From the NCBI RefSeq assembly GCF_014191605.1, contig NZ_JACHWU010000002.1:372001-436000 (forward strand): DNA of 64,000 nt, given 5' to 3'. The notes under the pieces are model-generated. The model ran no database searches, had not been told where the DNA came from, and saw nothing but the letters and a program-made list of their open reading frames with translations. The stretch comes from Prauserella isguenensis. GTDB lineage: Bacteria; Actinomycetota; Actinomycetes; Mycobacteriales; Pseudonocardiaceae. Numbering within the stretch: the first letter of the stretch is position 1; every line of letters starts with the position of its first letter. This document shows, in pieces, positions 21,323 through 29,448 of the stretch. A program made the translations under genes and the position numbers.

Positions 21323-22795
21323 TCAGCCGGGCTGCGAGCCGAGCCGGACGTCGACGGCGGCCGTGATCTCGTCGATCAGTGCCGGTGGCAGACCGAGGTC
21401 TGCCAGCCCGTCGCAACCGAGCTCGGCGACGGCGCGAGCACCGCGGTGCAGCGCCGGGTCGGCGAGCCCGAAGTGGGCGGCGTCGACCCACCGGCCCTCG
21501 GTGGGGGCACAGACCTCACGGACGCGGTCGACCACGGCAGGCCCCCGGAGCAGTGCTGCCACCAGCGCCACGGGATCGACCCACCGGCCTGCGGGCTGCG
21601 CGTCGACGTAACGCAGCTCGAGGTGCCCGCGCGGCCGAACCGGCGTGAACAGCGTGGTCAGGTGGTAGTCGAGATCTCCGAAGGTCGGCGGCGGCCAGTG
21701 CCGGGCGACGCCGCGGCGGGCGATCCAGTCGGCGAACGTCAGCCGGTCGGGCGCGTCCCACGCTCCGCTCGTGCGCCTGCGAACCATGAGCGGCGTGTCC
21801 AGCACGCGGGCGGCCCAGCGCGCGGGCGGATCATCGACCGCGCCTCCGGCTGCAGCCGGGTCGGTACGCGCCGGCTCGGTCTCCATCACGGCACGCCAGC
21901 GCGCCGAGGCGTGCCCGGTGTCGCGACCGGTGTGCCTGCGCGAGTTGGCGAACAGGGCGAGCAGGACCGGGCCGAGCGCGTGGACGGCCGCCCACCGGGA
22001 CTCCAGCGTGCCGGGCTCACCGGCGTCGACGCACACCTGCACCGCCGCGGTACTGCACATCATCGTGGCGCCCGCGGGTCCGATGGCGGCGAACCGCCGT
22101 TGCATCGCCGCGTAGCGCGCCGTGTCGAGCAGCAGCCGCGGCGGGCGCAGAGGGTCGATGGCCTGCTCGCCGAGGACCAGCCCCTCACCGGCGAGCAGAT
22201 CGGTGACGTAAGCCAGGTCGGTGCCCGCGTCGGACACCAAGGCCGGGATCGAGGCGTGCGGACGGGTGGAGATCTCCACCTGACCGCCCGGTTCGAGGGT
22301 GAGCGCCGATCCGGACGGCAGTGGAGCCGCGCGGCCGCCGGCGGCGAGCGTGGGCGGGGCATGCCGGCCGAGCGCGCGGCACAGCCGGTCGCGGTCCGGG
22401 GCTCTGCGCGGGTCGGCGGCGTCGTGGACGAGGAACTCGAGTTCGGCACCGGTCAGTCGCGGCGGTCCGTGCTTGAAACAGACGGAGGCGACGTACGCCT
22501 CCCCTTCGGCACGATCGGCGATCGCGCATGCGGCGACCTCGGCGGCCGTCTCCCGCGCTGCGTCCGGCACCGGGGCGTCGGGACCGTCCGGGCCCGGTGT
22601 GCCCGGTGCACGTTCGTGCCGGGTCGTGGCGCCCGAGCCGACCCTGCCGGGGGCTGTGCTGTCCGGGATTGGACTGTCGGGCGCTGTGCTGTCGGGGACT
22701 GTGCTGTAGGGCGCTGTGCTGTCCGGGGTCGGGCGTTCCCGTTCCGGGGTTGTGGCGCCCGGGGTTGGTGTGACAGAACCGTGCATCGCCGTCAT
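21323..22795 (-). CDS. egtA: glutamate-cysteine ligase, EgtA
   Basis: Makes gamma-glutamylcysteine from Glu, Cys and ATP, the sulfur donor for EgtB. 490 residues. The catalytic domain starts with LTGAELEFLVHD and contains LEPGGQVEISTRP, ATMMCSTAAVQVCVD and HLELRYVDAQPAGRW, all typical of the GCS2/EgtA branch. The first ~55 residues are an unusual low-complexity extension of five-residue units rich in Pro-Asp-Ser-Thr-Ala, encoded by a 15-bp DNA repeat; the catalytic domain does not need it. ATG at 22795 has a second in-frame ATG nine bases later. First gene of egtA-B-C-D. Confidence 0.94.
   Translation of the reverse strand: MTAMHGSVTPTPGATTPERERPTPDSTAPYSTVPDSTAPDSPIPDSTAPGRVGSGATTRHERAPGTPGPDGPDAPVPDAARETAAEVAACAIADRAEGEAYVASVCFKHGPPRLTGAELEFLVHDAADPRRAPDRDRLCRALGRHAPPTLAAGGRAAPLPSGSALTLEPGGQVEISTRPHASIPALVSDAGTDLAYVTDLLAGEGLVLGEQAIDPLRPPRLLLDTARYAAMQRRFAAIGPAGATMMCSTAAVQVCVDAGEPGTLESRWAAVHALGPVLLALFANSRRHTGRDTGHASARWRAVMETEPARTDPAAAGGAVDDPPARWAARVLDTPLMVRRRTSGAWDAPDRLTFADWIARRGVARHWPPPTFGDLDYHLTTLFTPVRPRGHLELRYVDAQPAGRWVDPVALVAALLRGPAVVDRVREVCAPTEGRWVDAAHFGLADPALHRGARAVAELGCDGLADLGLPPALIDEITAAVDVRLGSQPG
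22649..22723 (+). repeat. 15-bp tandem repeat inside egtA, 5 copies
   Basis: Degenerate units such as GGGCGCTGTGCTGTC, in register, encode the Pro/Asp/Ser/Thr/Ala repeats at the EgtA N-terminus. The period of 15 keeps the frame. Confidence 0.85.
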
Positions 22796-22856
22796 GCGAC
22801 CACCGCATCCGCTCGAGGACCGTCGGTGTCGGACGCTACCGGCGCCCACCGACAAT

Positions 22857-22900
22857 CGCAGCCTTCCGCTACCCCCTGCCCCGCAGCCTTCCGCTACCCC
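22857..22900 (+). repeat. 19-bp direct repeat, 2 copies, egtA/acnR gap
   Basis: CGCAGCCTTCCGCTACCCC at 22857-22875 and again at 22882-22900, a 25-bp step. It lies upstream of egtA, between the divergent egtA and acnR-like genes. Role unknown; it could be a duplicated regulatory site for egtA. Confidence 0.75.
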
Positions 22901-22954
22901 GGTGTCCCCGGGGCCGGGCGGGCAGGCCGCGGAGCGGGCACGACACGCCACTCC

Positions 22955-22970
22955 CAGTACGTACGTACGG
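22955..22970 (+). promoter_or_regulatory. AcnR-type operator before the acnR-like gene
   Basis: CAGTACGTACGTACGG matches CAGNACnnnCGTACTG except one base near the end. It sits one base before the -35 of the gene at 23008, as expected for autoregulation. Confidence 0.6.
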
Positions 22971-22971
22971 T

Positions 22972-23000
22972 TTGCATCCGGTGCACACGCGGTGTCAAGA
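22972..23000 (+). promoter_or_regulatory. promoter of the acnR-like gene, probably leaderless
   Basis: TTGCAT (22972-22977), 17-bp spacer, TCAAGA (22995-23000). Transcription would begin about at the ATG at 23008, which has no ribosome-binding site, so the transcript may be leaderless. Confidence 0.5.
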
Positions 23001-23007
23001 TCGATGA

Positions 23008-23586
23008 ATGCCACGGGTCAGCCAGGACCACCTCGAGGCGCGCCGGCGCCAGATCCTCGACGGGGCACGTCTGTGTTTCGGACGGTTCGGCTACGAAGGT
23101 GCCACCGTCCGCAGGCTCGAAGACGCCACCGGCCTGTCACGCGGCGCCATCTTCCACCACTTCCGGGACAAGGAGTCACTCTTCCTCGCCCTCGCCGAGG
23201 ACGACGCCGCCCGCATGGCCGACGTCGTCGCGCAGCAGGGACTGGTCCAGGTGATGCGCGATCTGCTGGCGGGCGACTCCGAACATCCCGCCGACTGGCT
23301 CGGCACCCGGTTGGAGGTCTCCCGCAGGCTGCGCACGGATCCCGAGTTCCGCGGCCGGTGGGCCGAGCACTCGCAACAGCTCACGACGGCCACCCGCAAG
23401 CGACTCGAATGGCAGCGCCGGTCCGGCAACCTGCGCGACGACATCGGCGTCGACGTGCTCGCCGAGTACCTTCAGCTCGTCCTGGAAGGCCTTGTCTCGC
23501 ACCTCGCCATGGGCCTGCCCGCCGACGACCTGGAACCCGTCCTGGACGTCGTCGAGGACAGCGTCCGCCGGCACCGGGGCGACTGA
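23008..23586 (+). CDS. acnR: TetR-family repressor, AcnR-like
   Basis: 192 residues. Helix-turn-helix in the first 60 residues: ILDGARLCFGRFGYEGATV then RRLEDATGLSRGAIFHHF. The stretch continues DKESLFLALAEDDAARMADV, which resembles the Corynebacterium aconitase repressor AcnR as I remember it, and the Mtb homologue Rv1474c next to acn. Here the gene is 6.3 kb from acn, separated by the egt operon, but AcnR-type operators occur in front of both acn and this gene. Predicted role: repression of acn and of itself. Divergent from egtA. Confidence 0.8.
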   Translation: MPRVSQDHLEARRRQILDGARLCFGRFGYEGATVRRLEDATGLSRGAIFHHFRDKESLFLALAEDDAARMADVVAQQGLVQVMRDLLAGDSEHPADWLGTRLEVSRRLRTDPEFRGRWAEHSQQLTTATRKRLEWQRRSGNLRDDIGVDVLAEYLQLVLEGLVSHLAMGLPADDLEPVLDVVEDSVRRHRGD

Positions 23587-23830
23587 CCGTTCCCCGGTGC
23601 GGGCAGCCCGGTCACCCACACCCGCCCGGTTCGGGAACGCCGCCACCGTCACCGCCGTTTGTCCTGGTTAAGATACCCGTATCCCCTGTTGGCCCGTGTT
23701 CTCGAGGAGTGACGTCGTTCGTGCGCGATGCGCAGTCACCGGGAGACAGTATTCGGCCGGGTGACAGACCCGGCTCGCTGATGTCTCCCCCTGCCCGCCC
23801 CGCCCATCCGGCCCCGGGCGGCGCATTCTG

Positions 23831-25147
23831 ATGGACGTCCTGCTCACCATCGGGGGCCTGCTGGTCGTACTGCTGCTGACCGTCGGCACCGGCCTCGCGG
23901 TGGCCGCCGAGTTCTCGCTCACCACGCTCGAACGCAGCACCATCGAGGCCAACGTCCGCCAGGTCGGCGACCGGCGGTCCCGAACCGTGCTCAAGGCGCA
24001 CCGCACCCTCTCGTTCCAACTCTCCGGAGCCCAGGTCGCGATCACGCTGACGACCCTGCTGACCGGTTACGTCGCCGAACCGCTGCTGGGCCAGGTCATC
24101 CGCCCGGTGCTGACCGGAATCGGACTGCCCGACGGCGCCGCCCGGGGCACGTCGCTGGTGCTGTCGATGCTGCTGGCCACGGCGCTCTCGATGGTGATCG
24201 GCGAGATGGTGCCGAAGAACCTGGCCGTCTCGCTCCCCCTCAAGACGGCGCGGGCCGTCGCCGGGTACCACTCCCGGTTCTCGGCGCTGTTCCGCTGGCT
24301 CATCGCGCTCATGAACAACAGCGCCAACGTCGTCGTCCGCAAGCTCGGCATCGAGCCGCAGGAGGAACTGCGCTCGGCGCGCTCACCCCAGGAGCTCGGC
24401 TCGATCGTGCGCACGAGCGCCGCGAGCGGCACGCTCGACATCGCGACCGCCCAGCTGCTCGACCGCTCCCTGCGCTTCGGGGAACGCACCGCGGCGGAAC
24501 TGATGACCCCGCGCGTCCGTGTCGAATCGCTGCACGTCGAGGACACGGTCGCCGACCTCGTCGACCTGTCGCGCAGCACCGGCGTGTCCCGCTTCCCCGT
24601 GTACCGCGAGGACCTCGACGACGTACAGGGCGCGGTGCACGTCAAGCAGGCGTTCACGGTCCATGCGGATGAACGCCGCACCGTGTCGATCGGCTCGGTG
24701 ATGCGGCCCGTCCCGACCGTGCCGGAGTCGCTGCCGGGCGACGCGCTGCTCGACAGGCTCCGCGCGTCCCGGTTCCAGCTCGCGATCGTGGTCGACGAGT
24801 ACGGCGGCAGCGCCGGGCTCGTCACGCTCGAGGACGTGGTCGAGGAGATCATCGGCGACGTCCGCGACGAGCACGACGACCGCGAGGAACCCTCCTCCCA
24901 GCAGATCGGCGTCGACAGCTGGGCCGTGTCCGGCCAACTGCGCGGTGACGAGGTCGCCGACATCACCGGGTTCGCCATGCCCGACGGCGACTACGAGACG
25001 ATCGCCGGGCTGATCCTCGAACGGCTGGGCCGGATCCCCGACGTCGACGACGCGGTCGACATCGACGGCTGGCGGCTCACCGTCACCGAGATGGACCGGC
25101 ACCGCATCGCCGAGATCCGCGTCGAACGACGGGAGGTGCCTGCGTGA
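23831..25147 (+). CDS. CNNM/CorC-type (hemolysin-family) membrane protein 1
   Basis: 438 residues. N-terminal DUF21 transmembrane domain (about 1-190) with the helix VLLLTVGTGLAVAAEFSL and the conserved VIGEMVPKNLAVS; two CBS domains (about 210-335, MTPRVRVESLHV ... VDEYGGSAGLVTLEDVVEEI); C-terminal CorC/HlyC domain. Proteins of this family export Mg2+ or related cations; the hemolysin label is historical. It is the first of a tandem pair that overlaps by four bases (GTGA) with the next gene. The pair corresponds to Mtb Rv1842c/Rv1841c. Confidence 0.93.
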   Translation: MDVLLTIGGLLVVLLLTVGTGLAVAAEFSLTTLERSTIEANVRQVGDRRSRTVLKAHRTLSFQLSGAQVAITLTTLLTGYVAEPLLGQVIRPVLTGIGLPDGAARGTSLVLSMLLATALSMVIGEMVPKNLAVSLPLKTARAVAGYHSRFSALFRWLIALMNNSANVVVRKLGIEPQEELRSARSPQELGSIVRTSAASGTLDIATAQLLDRSLRFGERTAAELMTPRVRVESLHVEDTVADLVDLSRSTGVSRFPVYREDLDDVQGAVHVKQAFTVHADERRTVSIGSVMRPVPTVPESLPGDALLDRLRASRFQLAIVVDEYGGSAGLVTLEDVVEEIIGDVRDEHDDREEPSSQQIGVDSWAVSGQLRGDEVADITGFAMPDGDYETIAGLILERLGRIPDVDDAVDIDGWRLTVTEMDRHRIAEIRVERREVPA

Positions 25148-26190
25148 ACGACTGGGTCGCCATCTCCCTCATCGGGGTCCTGCTGGCGTTGAACGCGTTC
25201 TTCGTCGGCGCCGAGTTCGCGCTCATCTCGTCCCGGCGCGACCGTCTCGAAGCACTGCTGGAAGCCGGTAAGGGCCGAGCCAGAATCGTCATCAAGGCGG
25301 GCCGGAACGTCTCGCTGATGCTCGCCGGGGCGCAACTGGGCATCACCGTGTGTTCGCTGCTGCTGCTCCAGTTCGGCGAACCTGCCGTGGCGCACCGGCT
25401 CGAGGCTGCCGTGCACGCGCTCGGTGTGCCACTGCCCGCGTACGTCGTCCACGCCGTCGCCTTCGTCGTCACGCTCGTCGCCATCACGCTGCTGCACGTG
25501 CTGGTCGGCGAGATGGTGCCGAAGAACATCGCGATCGCCGAGCCCGAGCGGATGGCGTTGTGGCTCGTGCCCGTGCACGTCGCGTGGGTCCGGCTGGTGA
25601 ACCCGTTCCTGTGGCTGCTCAACGGCATCGCCAACGGCGTGCTGCGGCTCATGCGGGTCGAGCCGAGGGACGAGGTCGACACCGGCTACACCTCCGACGA
25701 GCTGGCCGCGCTGCTCAGCGAGTCGCGGCGGGAAGGTCTCCTCGAGCACGCCGAACACCGGCGGCTGTCGCAGACCCTCTCGTCGGCCGACAAGACCGTC
25801 GCCGACATCATCGTGCCGATGTCCGACCTGAGGACGGTGCCGGACCATCCGACGCTCGGCGACGTGGAGGCCGCCGTGTCCGCCACGGGCTTCTCCCGCT
25901 ACCCACTGCGGACCGGCGACGGCACGCTCGTCGGGTACCTGCACGTCAAGGACGTGCTCGCCCACCTCGGCGACGACTCCGACGCGCGGGTTCCGGCGAA
26001 CAAGATCCGCAGACTGACCCAGCTGCCGGTGCACGCCCGGCTGGACACGGCGTTGTCCGCGATGCGCAGGGAAGGCAGCCACCTGGCGACCGCCACCGAC
26101 GACGACGGCGAGGTCGTCGGGGTGGCGGCGTTGGAGGACCTCGTGGAGGAGTACGTCGGCACGGTGCGGGACGGCACACATGTCACCTGA
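25144..26190 (+). CDS. CNNM/CorC-type (hemolysin-family) membrane protein 2
   Basis: 348 residues. Same DUF21 domain (AFFVGAEFALISSRRDRLEA, LVGEMVPKNIAIAEPER) followed by two CBS domains, ending soon after DDDGEVVGVAALEDLVEEYV. Unlike its upstream neighbour it lacks the C-terminal CorC domain, so the two proteins may form an asymmetric pair. GTG at 25144 overlaps the previous stop. Its end overlaps the next gene by 11 bases. Confidence 0.92.
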   Translation: MNDWVAISLIGVLLALNAFFVGAEFALISSRRDRLEALLEAGKGRARIVIKAGRNVSLMLAGAQLGITVCSLLLLQFGEPAVAHRLEAAVHALGVPLPAYVVHAVAFVVTLVAITLLHVLVGEMVPKNIAIAEPERMALWLVPVHVAWVRLVNPFLWLLNGIANGVLRLMRVEPRDEVDTGYTSDELAALLSESRREGLLEHAEHRRLSQTLSSADKTVADIIVPMSDLRTVPDHPTLGDVEAAVSATGFSRYPLRTGDGTLVGYLHVKDVLAHLGDDSDARVPANKIRRLTQLPVHARLDTALSAMRREGSHLATATDDDGEVVGVAALEDLVEEYVGTVRDGTHVT

Positions 26191-27076
26191 CACGGTGCTC
26201 GGCGAACCGGAGTGGCGCGCCCGCGAGGAGACCCACGTCGCCCGCATGCGGCCGTGGACGGGCCCGCACCAGGCCCGCCGGTCCCGGGGCGAGAAACATC
26301 CGGTGCTGGACTTCCTGTTCACGTACTACTCCCTGCCGCCCGCTCAGTTGGAGCGCTGGCAGCCCGGCGCCGGCGTGCTGCTGACCGGCGAGCGCGCCCG
26401 CCGGTTCCTCGACCGCACGGGATACGTGGAGACGCCCGACGGCGTTCACGCCGATCCGGTGCTGCCGCCGAAGCGCGCCCGCATGGCGGGCCGCGCCGTC
26501 TCGCTGTTGGAGGCGACGGCGGCGCGCCCACCTCGTCTGAACTGTTTCGGCCTCCACGAATGGGCGATGGTGTATCGCCACCCGCCGGACGAGGTTCGAC
26601 ACGCTCAGTTACCGCTGAGGTTGGGATCCAGCGGCACCGACGACGTCGTCGAGAGCCTCGACATCCGGTGCGGCCATTTCGACGCCTTCCGGTTCTTCAC
26701 CGAGCAGGCACGACCGCTCAACATGCTGCAGCCGACCAGGGAGACACAGCGCGACCTGGACCAGCCCGGCTGCCTGCACGTCGGTATGGACCTGTACAAA
26801 TGGGCCTACAAGCTCGGTCCGCTCGTGCCGTCGGAGCTGCTCGGCGACTGTTTCGAGTTGGCCGCCGACATCCGCGTGCTCGACATGCGGGCCAGTCCGT
26901 ACGACCTGTCGGCGCTCGGCTACTCGCCCGTGCCGATCGAGACCGCGGCCGGCCGGGCCGAGTACGCCCGGCACCAGGCTGCCTTCGCCCGACGCGCGGC
27001 TCCGTTACGCGAACGGTTGATCACCCTCTACCGCGGGTTGCTTTCGGGAACGGAAGTCGGATCCGAATCACAGTGA
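26180..27076 (+). CDS. protein annotated in relatives as 3-methyladenine DNA glycosylase
   Basis: 298 residues, soluble. Recognisable segments are HPVLDFLFTYYSLPPAQLERW near 42-62, LNCFGLHEWAMVYR, the metal-like cluster LDIRCGHFDAFRFF, and CLHVGMDLYKWAYKLGPL. Actinobacterial homologues are commonly labelled 3-methyladenine DNA glycosylase, but I see neither a helix-hairpin-helix nor the AAG fold signatures, so the activity should be treated as unproven. It is co-translated with the CorC-type pair (11-base overlap). Confidence 0.7.
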   Translation: MSPDTVLGEPEWRAREETHVARMRPWTGPHQARRSRGEKHPVLDFLFTYYSLPPAQLERWQPGAGVLLTGERARRFLDRTGYVETPDGVHADPVLPPKRARMAGRAVSLLEATAARPPRLNCFGLHEWAMVYRHPPDEVRHAQLPLRLGSSGTDDVVESLDIRCGHFDAFRFFTEQARPLNMLQPTRETQRDLDQPGCLHVGMDLYKWAYKLGPLVPSELLGDCFELAADIRVLDMRASPYDLSALGYSPVPIETAAGRAEYARHQAAFARRAAPLRERLITLYRGLLSGTEVGSESQ

Positions 27077-27162
27077 TCCGACGGGCTGGGCTGTTAGGGT
27101 GGTTACGTTTTTGTCACGTCGACAGAGTGTGATCGGCACTCCGTGCAGGTGAGAGGACGCGA

Positions 27163-28449
27163 ATGGGGCGGCACTACAGAGCCGACGATCCGGCTCCCGG
27201 GCAGCCTGATCCGCTGCGCAAGGCGAGACAGGCCATCGGCGGAGCGAACACGGGCGGCGGCACGCCGGACGACTGGTTCCGCGATACGACGACGCCGCCT
27301 GCGGCCTACCGCAGCACGCCCGGCTATGCACCGGCCCCGGACGACGTCCTGTCCACGTCACCCGCGATGCACCCCGTCGCGCCGCGCCGCACGGCCGACG
27401 AGAGCGCGACCGAACTGACCACTCGCCTCGATCCCGTCCCACCCGCCGGACCGACCTCGGCCCACGACAGCGCAGGCCACGACACGAGCCCGGCGACGCC
27501 CGATCGTTCCACGGCCACGGAGCGGCCCCCGCACCCCCGGCCGCGGCCCGACGGCCGCCCCCGCTTCCACGGCGCCGGTCACGCCGCGGGCGAACACCCG
27601 CCCGCGGCGGCGCGCCACGACGCCGCGCCCTCCGACCGGGCTCACGACACCGGTACGGACGACCACGATGCGCACGCCGCGCAGGCCGCCGCGAGCTCTC
27701 GCGACACGACGCCCGGCCGAACGACCGACACCGACCGTGACCCGGTCACGTCCACCGGCGGGCGCCGCCGCGTCACCTCGACAGGCAGGCACAGCACCGT
27801 CAGCGCCACGGGCGGCCACCGTGCCGTCACGTCCACGGGCCGGCACGGCACGGTCACGTCGACGGGCAGCCACCGCGCAGTGGACAAGAAGCCGAAACGC
27901 AGGGTCGCGGCATGGCCCGTGGCCTGCGGAGTGCTGGTCGTACTCGTCGTGGCGGGTTTCTTCGGCTGGAACTGGGCCGACGGGGTCCTGTCGAACCGCG
28001 CCGAGGCCCAGGCCGCGGCCTGCCAGGAGGGCCGGTCGACGCTGCGGGTGGCGACCGACCCCGCCGTGGCCGAGCCCGTACAGCAGGCCGCCAAGGCCTG
28101 GAACGACGACGACACGGTGGTTCACGGGCACTGCATCACCGTGAAGGTGCAGCCGGGCACCTCGCAGGTGGTGTACGGCGACCTGACCGGCAATCGGACC
28201 CGCGGCACTCCCGGCGCCTGGATCATGGCCGACACGAAGTGGGCGGACCGGCTCGGCTCGGAGCAGCCCGACCGCATCGGCGCGTCGCCGGAGAAGATCG
28301 CCTCCGGCCCCGACGGCACGTTCACCTACGTCAGCCTCGCAGGCGACGGCGTGGACACCGTGCAGCAGCGGGCTGCCCAGTCCTTCCGCTCGCACCTCAC
28401 CTCGCCGCAGCAGCAGAAGCGGTTCGAGCAGGCCGGCTTCACCGGCTGA
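27163..28449 (+). CDS. membrane-anchored protein with 9-residue repeats and a short binding-like domain
   Basis: 428 residues. A long disordered cytoplasmic part (1-245) ends in five copies of a nine-residue repeat VTSTGxHxx. One membrane helix follows (about 248-268, AWPVACGVLVVLVVAGFFGW), then an external domain starting CQEGRSTLRVATDPAVAEPV. That domain resembles the first part of extracellular solute-binding modules fused to VWA domains, including its final FRSHLTSPQQQKRFEQAGF, but the middle is much shorter and no VWA domain follows. Function unknown. The ATG at 27163 has GAGAGG upstream. Confidence 0.75.
   Translation: MGRHYRADDPAPGQPDPLRKARQAIGGANTGGGTPDDWFRDTTTPPAAYRSTPGYAPAPDDVLSTSPAMHPVAPRRTADESATELTTRLDPVPPAGPTSAHDSAGHDTSPATPDRSTATERPPHPRPRPDGRPRFHGAGHAAGEHPPAAARHDAAPSDRAHDTGTDDHDAHAAQAAASSRDTTPGRTTDTDRDPVTSTGGRRRVTSTGRHSTVSATGGHRAVTSTGRHGTVTSTGSHRAVDKKPKRRVAAWPVACGVLVVLVVAGFFGWNWADGVLSNRAEAQAAACQEGRSTLRVATDPAVAEPVQQAAKAWNDDDTVVHGHCITVKVQPGTSQVVYGDLTGNRTRGTPGAWIMADTKWADRLGSEQPDRIGASPEKIASGPDGTFTYVSLAGDGVDTVQQRAAQSFRSHLTSPQQQKRFEQAGFTG
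27745..27879 (+). repeat. 27-bp (9-residue) repeat, 5 copies
   Basis: Encodes successive VTSTGGRRR, VTSTGRHST, VSATGGHRA, VTSTGRHGT and VTSTGSHRA. It lies in the basic stalk just before the membrane helix; positively charged His/Arg alternate with a Thr/Ser-rich core. Confidence 0.9.
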
Positions 28450-28493
28450 CCGGTCGCCTCCCGGCCTGTTCGTGACGAGCTCCCCAGGCTGGG

Positions 28494-28510
28494 CGCCTCG
28501 CGCCGAGGCG
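28494..28510. terminator. short hairpin after the 27163 gene
   Basis: CGCCTCG CGC CGAGGCG, 45 bp past the stop codon. Likely terminator stem. Confidence 0.55.
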
Positions 28511-28528
28511 AGAACCGGAACGGCCCGC

Positions 28529-28545
28529 CGTATAGGACGTTATAC
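28529..28545 (+). repeat. 17-nt palindromic element, copy 2 (CGTATAGGACGTTATAC)
   Basis: Exact copy of the element at 1465-1481, same orientation, again between convergent genes and flanked by hairpins. Here the right arm extends to TATACGAA, whereas in copy 1 the left arm extends to TTCGTATA. Confidence 0.75.
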
Positions 28546-28565
28546 GAAATGCGGATCACAGACGG

Positions 28566-28600
28566 CGGCGCCCGGACACTCCATGAGCGTTCGGGCGCCG
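28566..28600. terminator. bidirectional terminator hairpin
   Basis: Arms CGGCGCCCGgAC / GTtCGGGCGCCG (one mismatched pair) around an 11-base loop, between convergent genes and 42 bp beyond the merR stop. Confidence 0.7.
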
Positions 28601-28641
28601 CGTGCGTCGTAGGTCGAGTGGCCTACTCGTGAACGGATCGC

Positions 28642-29214
28642 TCAGCCGGTACGGCGGGCGTTGCGTCGCTGCGACAACTCGTCTGCCGCCGCGGGCGTGT
28701 CGAGCTCGCCACCGTCGGCCCGTTCGGCCGGGAACTCGTGCAGCGAACCACTGATCTCCTGCATCGCCCCGCTGACAGCGATGCCGAACACACCCTGACC
28801 GCCCTGAAGCAGATCGACGATCTCCTCCGGCGACGTACATTCGTAGACGGTCGTCCCGTCGGAGAACAGGGTCACCCGGGCCAGGTCGCGCACTCCCCTG
28901 CCGCGCAGGTGGTCGACCGCGACGCGGATGTTCTGCAGCGAGATACCCGTGTCGAGCAGCCGCTTGATGATCTTGAGGACCAACAGGTCCTTGAACGAGT
29001 AGAGCCGCTGGGAGCCCGAACCGTGCGCAGTGCGGATACTCGGCGCGATCAACTTGGTGCGCGCCCAGTAGTCCAGCTGGCGGTAGGTGATACCGGCGAT
29101 CTGACAGGCCGCTGGACCACGGTAGCCAACCAGCTCATCCGGCAGCGAGTCGTCAGGGAACAGCGCTCCCTGCTCGCCACCGTCGATGCCCCTGATCGGA
29201 CTGTCGTCGACCAC
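28642..29214 (-). CDS. MerR-family regulator (Mtb Rv1830 type)
   Basis: 190 residues. Winged helix in the first half: GYRGPAACQIAGITYRQLDY, WARTKLIAPS and GSQRLYSFKDLLVLKIIKRL. The remainder, with FSDGTTVYECTSPEEIVDLL and VFGIAVSGAMQEI, is a small dimer/effector region without Cys clusters, so it is not a metal sensor. It corresponds to the second MerR gene of the conserved garA block. GTG at 29214 follows GAGGAGG. Confidence 0.9.
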   Translation of the reverse strand: MVDDSPIRGIDGGEQGALFPDDSLPDELVGYRGPAACQIAGITYRQLDYWARTKLIAPSIRTAHGSGSQRLYSFKDLLVLKIIKRLLDTGISLQNIRVAVDHLRGRGVRDLARVTLFSDGTTVYECTSPEEIVDLLQGGQGVFGIAVSGAMQEISGSLHEFPAERADGGELDTPAAADELSQRRNARRTG

Positions 29215-29412
29215 GCATGCCTCCTCTCGCCCGGCCGCGCGGCCGACGAAACAAGACCGCCGGCCCGGATGGGCCGACCGGTACGACTACGCCCGTGCGG
29301 CCCGGTCGCCGGCCACGGCGCGTTTCGTCGCTCTTCGAACGGTATGCCTGCCCCACGGGGCGGTCAACGCGACGCGCGGACGCCGTGGCGACATCTCGAC
29401 CGGATTACCCGC

Positions 29413-29441
29413 TTGCGATGTTTTACCCACCCGAGTAATTT
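29413..29441 (+). promoter_or_regulatory. promoter of the TetR gene at 29449, leaderless
   Basis: TTGCGA (29413-29418), 17-bp spacer, TAATTT (29436-29441). The -10 ends seven bases before the ATG and no ribosome-binding site exists, so the mRNA is probably leaderless. Confidence 0.65.
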
Positions 29442-29448
29442 GTTACTC
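29433..29448. promoter_or_regulatory. palindromic operator GAGTAA-TTTG-TTACTC
   Basis: Perfect 6-base arms, 4-base centre, covering the -10 and touching the start codon of the TetR gene. Most simply its own autoregulatory operator. Confidence 0.7.

Noticed and set aside
26180-27076. Confident DNA glycosylase function
   Set aside because: Only the customary annotation supports it; I see no helix-hairpin-helix or catalytic motif.
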